In this document: in pieces, positions 1 through 12,413 of the stretch
How the letters are laid out: every line of letters begins with the position of its first letter
Position numbering within the stretch: the first letter of the stretch is position 1
Assembly: GCA_963749895.1 (NCBI GenBank)
Contig: CAVVOG010000003.1
Span: 868,001 to 932,000, forward strand
Direction: 5' to 3'
DNA from: AC-51 sp963749895
GTDB lineage: Bacteria; Actinomycetota; UBA4738; HRBIN12
Length of the DNA: 64,000 nucleotides
Translations under genes and position numbers: made by a program
Notes under the pieces: model-generated
What the model was told of the DNA's origin: nothing
The model's database searches: none
The model's input: only the letters and a program-made list of their open reading frames with translations

Positions 1-246
1 ACCACTGCGGTAGAAGCGCCGAACGAGCTGCCCATGGACGAGGACCGCGTCCCCCTTGGCGATCCCGTCGAGCGCCTTCGGCCCCACGGTGCCGTGCCAG
101 GCCGCGACCGGCAGCGGCAGCAGGCGCCTCCCGAGCTCGGGGACCGACACCCGAAGCTCCGTCACCTCGTCCCCCGACGGCATCCGCCGTTGGACCGGAT
201 CGGCTGCGACCGTTCCCGCCAGCACCACGACATTGACCGTGACCAC
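1..246 (-). CDS. ssb: single-stranded DNA-binding protein, N-terminal part (runs off the left edge)
   Basis: This is the beginning of an OB-fold SSB, which coats single-stranded DNA in replication and repair. The visible protein reads NVVVLAGTVAADPVQRRMPS, then an LRVSVPE strand, a PVAAWHG segment and KGDAVLVHGQLVRRFY. These match the SSB order of first strand, PSG loop, VxAW and KG..V.V.G.L. The C-terminal tail lies outside the window. I start it at the GTG at 246, which has GAGGG 5 nt upstream and gives the usual short N-terminus. An in-frame ATG at 336 would add 30 residues with no SSB counterpart. It is divergent from the hydrolase at 365. The family call is from reading only. Confidence 0.72.
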   Translation of the reverse strand, partial: MVTVNVVVLAGTVAADPVQRRMPSGDEVTELRVSVPELGRRLLPLPVAAWHGTVGPKALDGIAKGDAVLVHGQLVRRFYRSG

Positions 247-336
247 GACATCCCTCACTTCCCGCGACCGCACCTCGTCGACCGCGCACTCGGGGGAGGC
301 CAGGTTGGAGCCAACGGTAGCCGACGGCACCGACAT

Positions 337-363
337 CGAGGGAGGGTCTGACAGACTCCCTCG
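337..363. promoter_or_regulatory. inverted repeat between divergent ssb and MBL genes
   Basis: CGAGGGAG (337-344) is repeated in inverse at 356-363, with a smaller TCTG/CAGA repeat inside. It sits just before the hydrolase start codon and upstream of ssb, so it could be an operator or simply an mRNA hairpin. No protein can be assigned to it. Confidence 0.35.
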
Positions 364-364
364 T

Positions 365-1345
365 ATGCACGTCCCGACGCACCCGGAGCCGCTCCTCGGA
401 GAGGTCGCCGACGGCATCACGGCGATCGACACGGGGATGGCGGGGCACCGTGAGCTCAACGCGGTGTACGTCATCGCGGCCGCGGAGCCCTGCCTCATCG
501 AGACCGGCCCCGGGAGCGACGGAGCGACGATCGTCGACGGTCTCTCGCGTCTCGGCCTCGGGCCGGGAGACCTCGCGCACGTGGTCGTCACGCATATCCA
601 CATGGACCACGCCGGCGGCGCGGGGGGCCTGCTGGCGCGGTTCACGAACGCGAGGGTCTGGGTGCACGAGATCGGCGCTCGTCACCTGGTCGATCCGGAG
701 CGCCTGATCGCGAGCACGGCGCGCACCTACGGCCAGGAGCGGATGCGATCGCTCTACGGCGAGACGCTCCCGTGCCCGGCCGAACGGGTCCGCGCCGTCG
801 CCGACGGCGACGCGATCGGTCTCGGCGACCGTTCCCTCGCCGTCGTTCATACCCCAGGACATGCCTCGCATCACGTCGCGCTCCACGACGACATGACCGG
901 AGCGCTCTTCACGGGCGAGGCGATCGGCTCCTACCTCCCGTACGGCCCGAGCTTCCGGCCGGCCCTGCCGGCGCCCGAGGTCGACGTGGAGGCGGCGCTG
1001 AGGACGATCGAGCGGATGCGACAGGTGCATCCGACGACCCTGCTCACCTCCCATTTCGGGCAGGTGGGCGACCCGGACGAGGGTTTCGATATCGCCGCCC
1101 AGCGGATCCGCGACTGGTCGGAGACGGTGCGCGCCGCGTTGACCGAGGAGCCACCCGCGAGCGACGAAGACCTCGTCCGCCGCCTCACGGACCAGGCGCG
1201 CGAGGAGTTCGAGGCGGACTCTGGTGGGAGGCCCTTCGACGTCGAACGCTATGACGCGTTGGGTTCGATCCAGATGAACGCCCAAGGCCTGGCGCGGTAC
1301 TGGCGCAAGCGCCGCGAGGCCGAGGCGGCGGCTCAGGGCAACTGA
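365..1345 (+). CDS. MBL-fold metallo-hydrolase
   Basis: A 326-residue metallo-beta-lactamase-fold hydrolase of the glyoxalase II / RNase Z-like superfamily. The Zn-binding signature THIHMDHAGG lies at residues 76-85 (HxHxDH). Further ligand-type positions are HTPGHASHH and the later LTSHFGQ histidine. A long C-terminal helical extension follows the core. The substrate cannot be told from sequence. The ATG at 365 is chosen because the conserved core begins soon after it; the frame is open further upstream, but that part would overlap ssb and has no family resemblance. No clear Shine-Dalgarno is visible. The 3' end overlaps the convergent TPR gene by 13 bp. Confidence 0.85.
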   Translation: MHVPTHPEPLLGEVADGITAIDTGMAGHRELNAVYVIAAAEPCLIETGPGSDGATIVDGLSRLGLGPGDLAHVVVTHIHMDHAGGAGGLLARFTNARVWVHEIGARHLVDPERLIASTARTYGQERMRSLYGETLPCPAERVRAVADGDAIGLGDRSLAVVHTPGHASHHVALHDDMTGALFTGEAIGSYLPYGPSFRPALPAPEVDVEAALRTIERMRQVHPTTLLTSHFGQVGDPDEGFDIAAQRIRDWSETVRAALTEEPPASDEDLVRRLTDQAREEFEADSGGRPFDVERYDALGSIQMNAQGLARYWRKRREAEAAAQGN

Positions 1346-2025
1346 GACAGGCGCTCGGCCACGTCGAAGGCCGCCGCGTCGTGTCGGAGGATCTTTCGGA
1401 ACTCCGCTGCTGCCTCCTGCGGCCGGCCCGCCTTCTCGAGGATGTCGGCCTTCACGTACCACAGCCGAAGCGTGTACGGCTCCGCAACGTCCTCCCGGGT
1501 GCGTGCCCGCCCGAGGAACGCCAGCGCCTCGGCGAACCGTCCTTGATCGGCCAGCGCCGACGCCGCGACGATCACGGATTCGGCCTTCACGTCGTTCCCG
1601 ACCTTCTTCTCGCGCAGGACCTCGTCCGCGAGCGGTACCGCCTCGGCGGGCTTCCCGACCGCTCGGAGGCAGTCGGCGATCAGATGGTTCTGATCGACCC
1701 GGCCCGTCATCCGCTTGTAGGCCTTGAGCTCTGCGAGCGCCTCGTTCCACCGGCCCGCCCCATACAGCGCCAGGCCGAGGACCTCTCGCACGCTGCTCGA
1801 CCGGCTGGACAGTCGTTTCGCCTTCTCAGCCTCCGCCGTTGCCCCCAGGGGGTCGCCCCGCTCGAGGAGCTCGATGGCCCGAGCCAAGCGTGCGATCGTG
1901 TCCTGCAGCGTCGTCGGTCGGGTCGAGCGGCGGACCTCGTCCAGTACGTCACGCGGCAGCTCCGAGGCCTTCGATGGCGTGCCTCGGGGCTTCCCGCCGG
2001 CACGCGGCTGCAGGGACTTGGGCAT
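1333..2025 (-). CDS. tetratricopeptide-repeat protein
   Basis: A 230-residue soluble protein made largely of helical TPR-like repeats after a basic Pro/Gly-rich N-terminus. Repeat signatures include LLERGDPLGATAEAEKAKRL, VLGLALYGAGRWNEALAELK, ALADQGRFAEALAFLGRA and KADILEKAGRPQEAAAEFR. TPRs usually mediate protein contacts, but no specific function can be given. The ATG has a good GGAGGTC 5 nt upstream. It lies directly downstream of the rrn operon in the same direction, separated by a strong hairpin, so it may receive some read-through from rRNA transcription. Confidence 0.8.
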   Translation of the reverse strand: MPKSLQPRAGGKPRGTPSKASELPRDVLDEVRRSTRPTTLQDTIARLARAIELLERGDPLGATAEAEKAKRLSSRSSSVREVLGLALYGAGRWNEALAELKAYKRMTGRVDQNHLIADCLRAVGKPAEAVPLADEVLREKKVGNDVKAESVIVAASALADQGRFAEALAFLGRARTREDVAEPYTLRLWYVKADILEKAGRPQEAAAEFRKILRHDAAAFDVAERLSQLP

Positions 2026-2050
2026 CGGACCTCCAGGCTAGTGGAAACGG

Positions 2051-2077
2051 AACGGGCCGCCCGAGGGGCGGCCCGTT
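2051..2077 (-). terminator. rrn operon terminator hairpin
   Basis: A perfect 12-bp GC-rich stem (AACGGGCCGCCC and its complement) with a GAG loop lies 10 nt past the 3' end of 5S. The following bases on the minus strand (CCGTTTCC) are only weakly T-rich, as is common in high-GC genomes. Confidence 0.75.
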
Positions 2078-2087
2078 CCAACGATGT

Positions 2088-2204
2088 CTCGGCAGCGACC
2101 TACTCTCCCACCCAGTCGCCCGGGCAGTACCATCGGCGCTGGAGGGCTTAACTTCCGGGTTCGGGATGGGACCGGGTGTTCCCCCTCCGCCATGGCCACC
2201 GAAA
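2088..2204 (-). rRNA. rrf: 5S ribosomal RNA
   Basis: The minus strand reads TTTCGGTGGCCATGGCGGAG at the 5' end, passes through CCCATCCCGAACCCGGAAG, and ends in GGGAGAGTAGGTCGCTGCCG, all hallmark 5S segments. The length is about 117 nt. Ends are estimated from conserved pairing of the terminal helix, so they may be off by a few bases. Confidence 0.95.
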
Positions 2205-2293
2205 CAGGGTGTCCTTCACGGACGATGATGAGGGTGCCGCCCTCGAGCGATCCTCGAGAACAGCGATAGCGAGCGCGAGCAAAAGGTAGAAAG
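2205..2293 (-). other. 23S-5S spacer with 3' arm of the 23S processing stem
   Basis: No gene is present. Plus-strand bases 2265-2281 (GATAGCGAGCGCGAGCA) are the exact complement of 5407-5423 in the 16S-23S spacer. In the transcript the two would form a 17-bp helix bracketing 23S, the classic RNase III processing stem. Confidence 0.8.
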
Positions 2294-7095
<4,802 letters not shown>

Positions 7096-7364
7096 AGATC
7101 GTCGAGCCTGCGACCCGAAGGTCGTCGACCCGGTGATCTTGATGGAGTCAGCCGGCGCGAAGAGGCACCTCCTCGCCGGCCTTTCCTGACCCGCTCCCCC
7201 GAAGGGAAGCGGCTCATGTGTGTATCTCCGTTCGGATCTGGACGTGGCGAACCACACCCCGATCCGACGGGGCACTGGCATTCACACGCTGTTCAGTTCT
7301 CAAGGTGCGAGCGGACGAAGAAGTCCCGCGGGCAGCCGATGCTGTTCGCGGGGATCCGCGCCGA
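7096..7364 (-). other. rrn leader region with boxA-like element and 5' arm of 16S processing stem
   Basis: Non-coding. A boxA-like GCACCTTGAGAACT (complement of 7295-7308) is identical to a copy in the 16S-23S spacer, fitting rRNA antitermination signals. The next 14 nt, CTGAACAGCGTGTG (complement of 7283-7296), pair perfectly with the spacer at 5461-5474, enclosing 16S in a processing stem. Several further GC-rich hairpins lie between here and 16S. Confidence 0.75.
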
Positions 7365-7370
7365 CCGATG

Positions 7371-7398
7371 ATGCTACCAGCCGCACGGCGGACGTCAA
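7371..7398 (-). promoter_or_regulatory. rrn operon promoter
   Basis: On the minus strand a -35 TTGACG (7393-7398) is separated by 16 bp from a -10 TAGCAT (7371-7376). It is the best sigma-70-type match in the 346-bp gap between tyrS and 16S, and is placed about 60 nt before the boxA-like element. Confidence 0.65.
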
Positions 7399-7413
7399 CT
7401 TCGACCGGTGTAC

Positions 7414-7429
7414 CCGAACCGCTGTTCGG
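7414..7429 (-). terminator. possible weak terminator of tyrS
   Basis: CCGAAC and its complement with a 4-nt loop lie 12 nt after the tyrS stop codon, with no T-tract. It could slow tyrS read-through into the rrn promoter region. The call is weak. Confidence 0.3.
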
Positions 7430-7441
7430 TTCTGACCGACA

Positions 7442-8650
7442 TCATACGACGCCGGCGATGCGAGCGTACCGGCGCTTGCCGACCTGCAGGACCTTCCCGA
7501 TCAACTCGGTTGGCGAGACCTCCATGTCGCCATCGGTGGCCTGCTCCCCGTCGATCCGCACCGCCCCCTGCTCGAGCGCACGACGGGCCTCCGCGTTCGT
7601 CGCCGCCAGCCCCGCGGCCACGAGGGCACGGACGAGCCAGATCCGGCCGTCGCGAACGACGTCGCTGGCCAAGGTGACCTCCGGGATGTCGGAGGGCATG
7701 TGATGGTGCTTGAACACCTGGTCGAACCGGGCCTCGGCCTGCTCCCCCGCGCCGGGACCGTGATACAGATCCACGATCGTCCGAGCCATCCGGCGCTTCT
7801 CCGCGTTCGGATGGATCGAGCCGTCGGCCAGGCCCGCCACCACCCGGGCGTGGTCCTCGGGCCCCAGGTCGGTGCACAGCAGTTCGTACTTCTCGATCAG
7901 GTGGTCGGGGATCGACATCAGCTTGCCGAACTGCTGCTCCGGCGACTCGGTCAGCCCCACCCAGTTGTCGAGCGACTTCGACATCTTCCGGACCCCGTCG
8001 AGGCCCTCGATCAGCGGGGTGGTCAGCACCACCTGGGGTTCCTGTCCGTAGGCGCGCTGTACCTCGCGCCCCATCAGCAGGTTGAAGGTCTGATCCGTCC
8101 CTCCGAGCTCGACGTCGGCTTCCACGGCCACCGAGTCGTATCCCTGCAAGAGCGGATACAGGAGCTCGACGACGCTCAACGGGTGCCCCTGCTGGTAGCG
8201 GGCACGGAAGTCCTCGCGTTCGAGCATCTGCGCGACGGTGGCGACGGCCGCCAAGCGGATCATGCCGTCGCTGCCCAGGGCCCCGAGCCACTCCGAGTTC
8301 CGTCGAACCTCCGCCCGGTCGAGATCGAGGACGAGGGCCGCCTGCTCGAGGTACGTCCGGGCGTTTTCCTCGGCCTCGTCCGCCGTGAGCATCGGCCGCG
8401 TGTCGGACCGCCCGGAGGGGTCGCCGACCCGTCCGGTGAAGTCTCCGACGATCAGGACCGCCACGTGACCCGCGTCCTGGAACTGGCGGAGCTTGCGCAG
8501 CACGACCGTGTGACCCAGCGTGAGGTCGGGTCGGCTGGGGTCGATCCCCAGCTTGACCCGCAGGGGTCGCCCGATCGCGAGCTTCTCCGCCAGGCCCGTG
8601 TCTGGGATCACGTCCACCGCGCCGACGGTGAGCGCGTCGAGGTTCGTCAT
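7442..8650 (-). CDS. tyrS: tyrosyl-tRNA synthetase
   Basis: A 402-residue class I aminoacyl-tRNA synthetase that charges tRNA-Tyr in the cytoplasm. The HIGH-type motif is read as LTLGHT in GIDPSRPDLTLGHTVVLRK, and the KMSKS loop appears as VRKMSKSLDN. The catalytic core includes the GGTDQTFNLLMGRE segment. The C-terminal S4-like RNA-binding domain (AEARRALEQGAVRIDGEQ) is present. The form and length match the TyrZ-like bacterial type. Start ATG at 8650. A TAGCCT box ends 8 nt before the ATG, suggesting a very short leader; the BI-1 gene upstream ends only 43 nt away. Confidence 0.96.
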   Translation of the reverse strand: MTNLDALTVGAVDVIPDTGLAEKLAIGRPLRVKLGIDPSRPDLTLGHTVVLRKLRQFQDAGHVAVLIVGDFTGRVGDPSGRSDTRPMLTADEAEENARTYLEQAALVLDLDRAEVRRNSEWLGALGSDGMIRLAAVATVAQMLEREDFRARYQQGHPLSVVELLYPLLQGYDSVAVEADVELGGTDQTFNLLMGREVQRAYGQEPQVVLTTPLIEGLDGVRKMSKSLDNWVGLTESPEQQFGKLMSIPDHLIEKYELLCTDLGPEDHARVVAGLADGSIHPNAEKRRMARTIVDLYHGPGAGEQAEARFDQVFKHHHMPSDIPEVTLASDVVRDGRIWLVRALVAAGLAATNAEARRALEQGAVRIDGEQATDGDMEVSPTELIGKVLQVGKRRYARIAGVV

Positions 8651-8658
8651 CGGACGGC

Positions 8659-8664
8659 AGGCTA
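8659..8664 (-). promoter_or_regulatory. TAGCCT -10-like box, near-leaderless tyrS promoter
   Basis: TAGCCT on the minus strand is followed by 8 nt and the tyrS ATG. The same TAGnCT plus 8-9 nt layout occurs before argF, pheS, metK and pilD. No good -35 is visible. Confidence 0.4.
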
Positions 8665-8693
8665 CCGCGTCGCGCGGCCTCCCCCGTCGGCGA

Positions 8694-9440
8694 TCAGCTC
8701 CGCACCTTGCCGATCAGACGCAGGACCTCGAAGTAGATCCAGATCAGCGTGGCCATCAATCCGAAGGCCCCGTACCACTCCATGTGACGCGGTGCCTGAC
8801 GGGCCGCCCCTTCCTCGATCACCCGGAAGTCGACCAGCAGGAACATCGCGGCCACGATGCAGATCCCGACGGAGATCGCGATGCCGATCGGGCTCGACGA
8901 GTTGAGGAACGGGATCTCGATCCCGAACACCGACAGGATCCAGGCCGCGAGATAGGTGAGCCCGATCCCGGCACCGGCGACGGCGGCCACGAACACGAAC
9001 CGGTCCGTGACCTTCACGATCCGGGTGACGTACAGCACCAGGCACGCCAGGAACACCGCGAAGGTGGCGAACACGGCCTGGAGCACGATCCCCTCGTAGG
9101 TGGCCTCGTACAGGGCGGAGATCGCACCGGCCCACAGGCCCATCACGAGGGCGTAGATCGGTCCGGTGATGCGCGCGATCTGCGGCTTGCGCGCGGTCAT
9201 CGCCGACAGCACCACGAGGCCGATCACCCCGGCGAGCAGGACGAGGCTGGCGGTCGACAGGATGTCGGCGGCGTTGTTCCAGCCGATGACGGCCGTGGTG
9301 ACGGCCAGGGCGAGCAGGATCACGGCGCGCCCCACCGTGCCTCGGATCGTCATGACGTCGCGCGTGGCGGCGCCCACGTCGATCGGGCTCGGCGGCGCCG
9401 GCATCGCGAAGGTCTTCTCGTTCAGCATCTCGCGTGACAC
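8694..9440 (-). CDS. Bax inhibitor-1 / YccA-like integral membrane protein
   Basis: A 248-residue membrane protein with about seven hydrophobic helices (for example AVILLALAVTTAVIGW and GLTYLAAWILSVFG). It ends in the BI-1-type pattern with an acidic/aromatic C-terminal segment. The fold and length match the bacterial YccA/YbhL (TMBIM, UPF0005-like) family, thought to be pH- or Ca-responsive channels. Its physiological role here is unknown. I start at GTG 9440 because GAGGAG lies 7 nt upstream; a longer frame to 9521 has no conserved content. It is divergent from the PBP and possibly co-transcribed with tyrS. Confidence 0.82.
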   Translation of the reverse strand: MSREMLNEKTFAMPAPPSPIDVGAATRDVMTIRGTVGRAVILLALAVTTAVIGWNNAADILSTASLVLLAGVIGLVVLSAMTARKPQIARITGPIYALVMGLWAGAISALYEATYEGIVLQAVFATFAVFLACLVLYVTRIVKVTDRFVFVAAVAGAGIGLTYLAAWILSVFGIEIPFLNSSSPIGIAISVGICIVAAMFLLVDFRVIEEGAARQAPRHMEWYGAFGLMATLIWIYFEVLRLIGKVRS

Positions 9441-9565
9441 GTGGCTCTCCTCGTTCGGGATCGGGCGCCCCGACCGATCGGGACGTGACGGACAGGGTAT
9501 CCCGAGCCGACGGGAACGCACAGCAACGCGACGGCGACGCTACGAGCGCAGGCCGACCCTGCCAC

Positions 9566-9571
9566 TACCCT
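9566..9571 (+). promoter_or_regulatory. TACCCT -10-like box, probable leaderless promoter of the PBP gene
   Basis: TACCCT is followed by exactly 6 nt (GGCGGC) and the ATG, the spacing expected if transcription starts at the start codon. No Shine-Dalgarno of normal quality precedes the ATG. Confidence 0.45.
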
Positions 9572-9577
9572 GGCGGC

Positions 9578-11809
9578 ATGCGCACGGCCCGGGGGCCCGC
9601 CGCCCTGTTCATCATGGTCGCCTTCGTCGGCACGGCCTGCGGGGTACCTGATCTCGACGACTACCGCGAGCGCCCGCTCGCCCAGACGTCGTTCGTGTAC
9701 GCGTCTGACGGCTCCCTGATCACGGCCCTGCACGCGACCGAGGACAGGGTGGTCCTGCGCCGCGGCGAGATGTCCGACTTCCTGCGGGATGCCGCGGTGG
9801 CGATCGAGGACCGCCGCTTCTTCCAGCACCACGGCGTGGACCCCGAGGCGATCGCTCGCGCCGCATGGATGAACGTGTCGAGCGGCGAGGTCGTGGAAGG
9901 CGGTTCGACGATCACCCAACAGCTCGTCAAGAACCTGTACGTGGGAGACGAGGAGACCTTCCGGCGCAAGTACGAGGAGGCCGTGCTCGCGTGGCAGATG
10001 GAGGATCGCCTGTCGAAGGAGCAGATCCTCACCCGGTACCTCAACACCGTGTACTTCGGGCAGGGTGCGTACGGGGCCCAGGCCGCCGCGCGGACCTTCT
10101 TCGGGGTCGACGCGAACGAGCTCTCGCTGGCGCAGGCGGCGATGCTCGCTGGGCTGATCACGGCGCCGACGCACTTCGATCCCTACGTCCGCCCGGAGTC
10201 CGCGCTCGGTCGCCGCGGGGTCGTCCTGAGGCTGATGCGGGGGCAGGGCATGATCACCCGTCCGCAGTTGCGCCACGCCATGACCGAGCCGATGGAGCTG
10301 CGGCGAACGAAGCCGCAGACGACCTACCCGTTCCCCTACTTCGTCGATCTGTTGAAGCGCTGGTTCCTCGGGAACCGGGCGTTCGGTGAGACGCGAGCGG
10401 ACCGCGAACGACTCCTGTTCACCGGTGGCCTGCGGATCACCACGACCCTCGACCCCGACATCCAATCCGCTGCCGAGGACGCCGTGACCTCCGTCCTGTC
10501 CTTCCCCGGCGACCCCGACGCCGCCGTCACCGTCCTGGACCCTCGCACCGGGTACGTCCGTGCGATCGTGGGCGGGCGCGATGCGGACTTCTGGGCGAAC
10601 CATCGAGCGGGCCGTGTGAACCTCGCCACCGGCGCCGGCGGATCGGGGCGGCAGACCGGGTCGGCGTTCAAGCCGTTCGCCCTGGTCGCCGCGCTGGAGA
10701 ACGGCTACTCGCCCGACACGCTGTTCCCGGCGCCCGCCACGATCGACATCCCACTCGACGGCGGCGGGATCTGGCACGTGACGAACGCCGAGGGCAGCGG
10801 CTACGGGACGATGACCCTGCGCTCGGCCACCGTGAGCTCGGTGAACACGGTGTACGCGCAGCTGATCGATCGGCTCACGCCCGAGATCGTGGTCGAGACC
10901 GCCGAGCGGATGGGGATGCGCTGCTGCACGCGCGTCTCGGCTCCGCGCGGATCGCTCGACCCCATCTTGTCCGCCGTCCTCGGATCCAACGAGGCCAACA
11001 CCCTGGAGATGGCCGCCGCCTACGGCACGCTCGCAACCGGTGGCCGCGCGGTCCACCCGGTCCCCGTGATCAGCATCGTGGACGCCGGTGGCGAGGTCCT
11101 TTGGCAGGCGCAGCCGGATCCCGAGCAGGTGATCGCTCCCGAGGTGGCGGCCGCCGCGACCGACATCCTGCGGGATGCGGTGCTGTACGGGACCGGGACC
11201 GCCGCGAACATCGGACGGCCCCAGATCGGGAAGACCGGGACCGACGACGACCAGGGCAACGCCTGGTTCGTGGGGGCCGTTCCGCAGCTGGCGGCGGCGG
11301 TCTGGGTAGGCTTCCACGAGGGTCAGATCGCGATGGAACCCCCGAGGACACGGATCACGGTGTTCGGAGGCACCTGGCCGGCACAGATCTGGCGCAACCT
11401 GATGCTCGCCGCCACGGCCGACCTGCCGGAGGAGCCCTTCCCCACTCCGGAGGTCAGCTACGTCTCGGTCGCCGTCGATGTGACGCAGCAGCCCGCGTGC
11501 CTCCCCAACCGCTTCACGCTCCCGAGAGACATCGAGGTCCTCAACTTCATCGAGGGGACCGAGCCGACGACGACCTGCACGTCGCCGACGTCGCTCCAGG
11601 AGGTCGTCGTCCCGTCGGTGGTCGGGATCGGGCAGGCCGAGGCGATGGCGGCGCTCGAGGAAGCCGGGTTCTTCGTCCGGGTGGACGAAGCCCTGTCGAC
11701 CCAGCCGGCCGGAACGGTGATCTCCCAATCCCCGTCCGCGGGCACGTCCGAGTTCCAGACCGGCACGGTGACGATCACGGTCGCCCAGTCCCTCGATCCC
11801 GAGGGCTAG
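9578..11809 (+). CDS. class A penicillin-binding protein (transglycosylase/transpeptidase) with one PASTA domain and a lipobox
   Basis: A bifunctional peptidoglycan synthase of 743 residues acting outside the membrane. The GT51 domain (about 35-240) has the catalytic Glu in AIEDRRFFQHHGVD (E77) and the GGSTITQQLVKNL motif. The transpeptidase domain (about 280-660) has SAFK (S362), SVN (421-423) and KTG (552-554). A single PASTA domain follows (about 670-740, starting VVVPSVVGIGQAEAMAALEE). The N-terminus is odd: only about 14 hydrophobic residues end in VGTAC (Cys21), which fits a lipoprotein signal better than the usual membrane anchor. Its last 35 bp overlap the convergent mpg gene. The start at 9578 is supported by the adjacent -10 box. 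Confidence 0.93.
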   Translation: MRTARGPAALFIMVAFVGTACGVPDLDDYRERPLAQTSFVYASDGSLITALHATEDRVVLRRGEMSDFLRDAAVAIEDRRFFQHHGVDPEAIARAAWMNVSSGEVVEGGSTITQQLVKNLYVGDEETFRRKYEEAVLAWQMEDRLSKEQILTRYLNTVYFGQGAYGAQAAARTFFGVDANELSLAQAAMLAGLITAPTHFDPYVRPESALGRRGVVLRLMRGQGMITRPQLRHAMTEPMELRRTKPQTTYPFPYFVDLLKRWFLGNRAFGETRADRERLLFTGGLRITTTLDPDIQSAAEDAVTSVLSFPGDPDAAVTVLDPRTGYVRAIVGGRDADFWANHRAGRVNLATGAGGSGRQTGSAFKPFALVAALENGYSPDTLFPAPATIDIPLDGGGIWHVTNAEGSGYGTMTLRSATVSSVNTVYAQLIDRLTPEIVVETAERMGMRCCTRVSAPRGSLDPILSAVLGSNEANTLEMAAAYGTLATGGRAVHPVPVISIVDAGGEVLWQAQPDPEQVIAPEVAAAATDILRDAVLYGTGTAANIGRPQIGKTGTDDDQGNAWFVGAVPQLAAAVWVGFHEGQIAMEPPRTRITVFGGTWPAQIWRNLMLAATADLPEEPFPTPEVSYVSVAVDVTQQPACLPNRFTLPRDIEVLNFIEGTEPTTTCTSPTSLQEVVVPSVVGIGQAEAMAALEEAGFFVRVDEALSTQPAGTVISQSPSAGTSEFQTGTVTITVAQSLDPEG

Positions 11810-12413
11810 CGGTCGGTCCCCGAGACGCCCACCGGCTCCCCGACTCGACGAACCGCCACGGCAGGTCCGTGCCGTCACGGATCCCGACGCGTGGTGCCGC
11901 GACGACGCGATCGGCGGGGACCGGGTCCCCGGACTCGAGCCAGACGTCGGCACCGCGCACCAGATCGGCTCCGTCGTCCCGTCCGTCGACGCCGAACGCC
12001 TGCGCCCAGCGTGCCGGCCCACGGCACAGGTCCTGCGTCCGGTCCGTCCCCCGACGCTCCGCCATCGACGCGAGCCCCTCGAGCGGCTCGCCGGCGCGGA
12101 GCAGCACCGCACTGCCGTGCCCGACCGGACCGGTGACGACGTTCATGCACCAGTGCATGCCGTAGGTGAAGTACACGTACAGGTGCCCCGGCTGCCCGAA
12201 CATGGACGCGTTGCGTCGGGTCGGGCCACGGAACGAATGGCTCGCGGGATCGTCGGGTTCGTAGGCCTCTGTCTCGACGATGCGTGCGCGGACGACCTCC
12301 CCGGAGGGGAGGCGCCGCGCCAGCACCCGTCCCAGCAGATCCGGCGCCACCTGGGGGGCCGCCCGAGCGAACCAGCCGCGGGTCAGGCGTGCCACCTCAG
12401 CCTCGCCGGGCAA
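11775..12413 (-). CDS. mpg: 3-methyladenine DNA glycosylase (AAG/MPG family)
   Basis: A 212-residue alkyladenine DNA glycosylase that would excise alkylated or deaminated purines in base-excision repair. The family core LLGRVLARRL...ARIVETEAY (with the catalytic Glu), the FRGPTRRNASMFG segment and YVYFTYGMHWCMNVVTGP are all present, as is DLCRGPARWAQAFG. Its start overlaps the end of polX by 17 bp. A GTG 18 nt further in, just after the polX stop, is an equally plausible start. The tail is a basic extension that overlaps the PBP gene. It is co-transcribed with polX, another repair gene. Confidence 0.9.
   Translation of the reverse strand: MPGEAEVARLTRGWFARAAPQVAPDLLGRVLARRLPSGEVVRARIVETEAYEPDDPASHSFRGPTRRNASMFGQPGHLYVYFTYGMHWCMNVVTGPVGHGSAVLLRAGEPLEGLASMAERRGTDRTQDLCRGPARWAQAFGVDGRDDGADLVRGADVWLESGDPVPADRVVAAPRVGIRDGTDLPWRFVESGSRWASRGPTASPRDRGTGRP

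Noticed and set aside
9422..12112. An 896-codon open frame antisense to the PBP and mpg genes
   Set aside because: It is rich in Arg, His and Gly with no family motif, and it mirrors the high-GC third positions of two well-supported genes.
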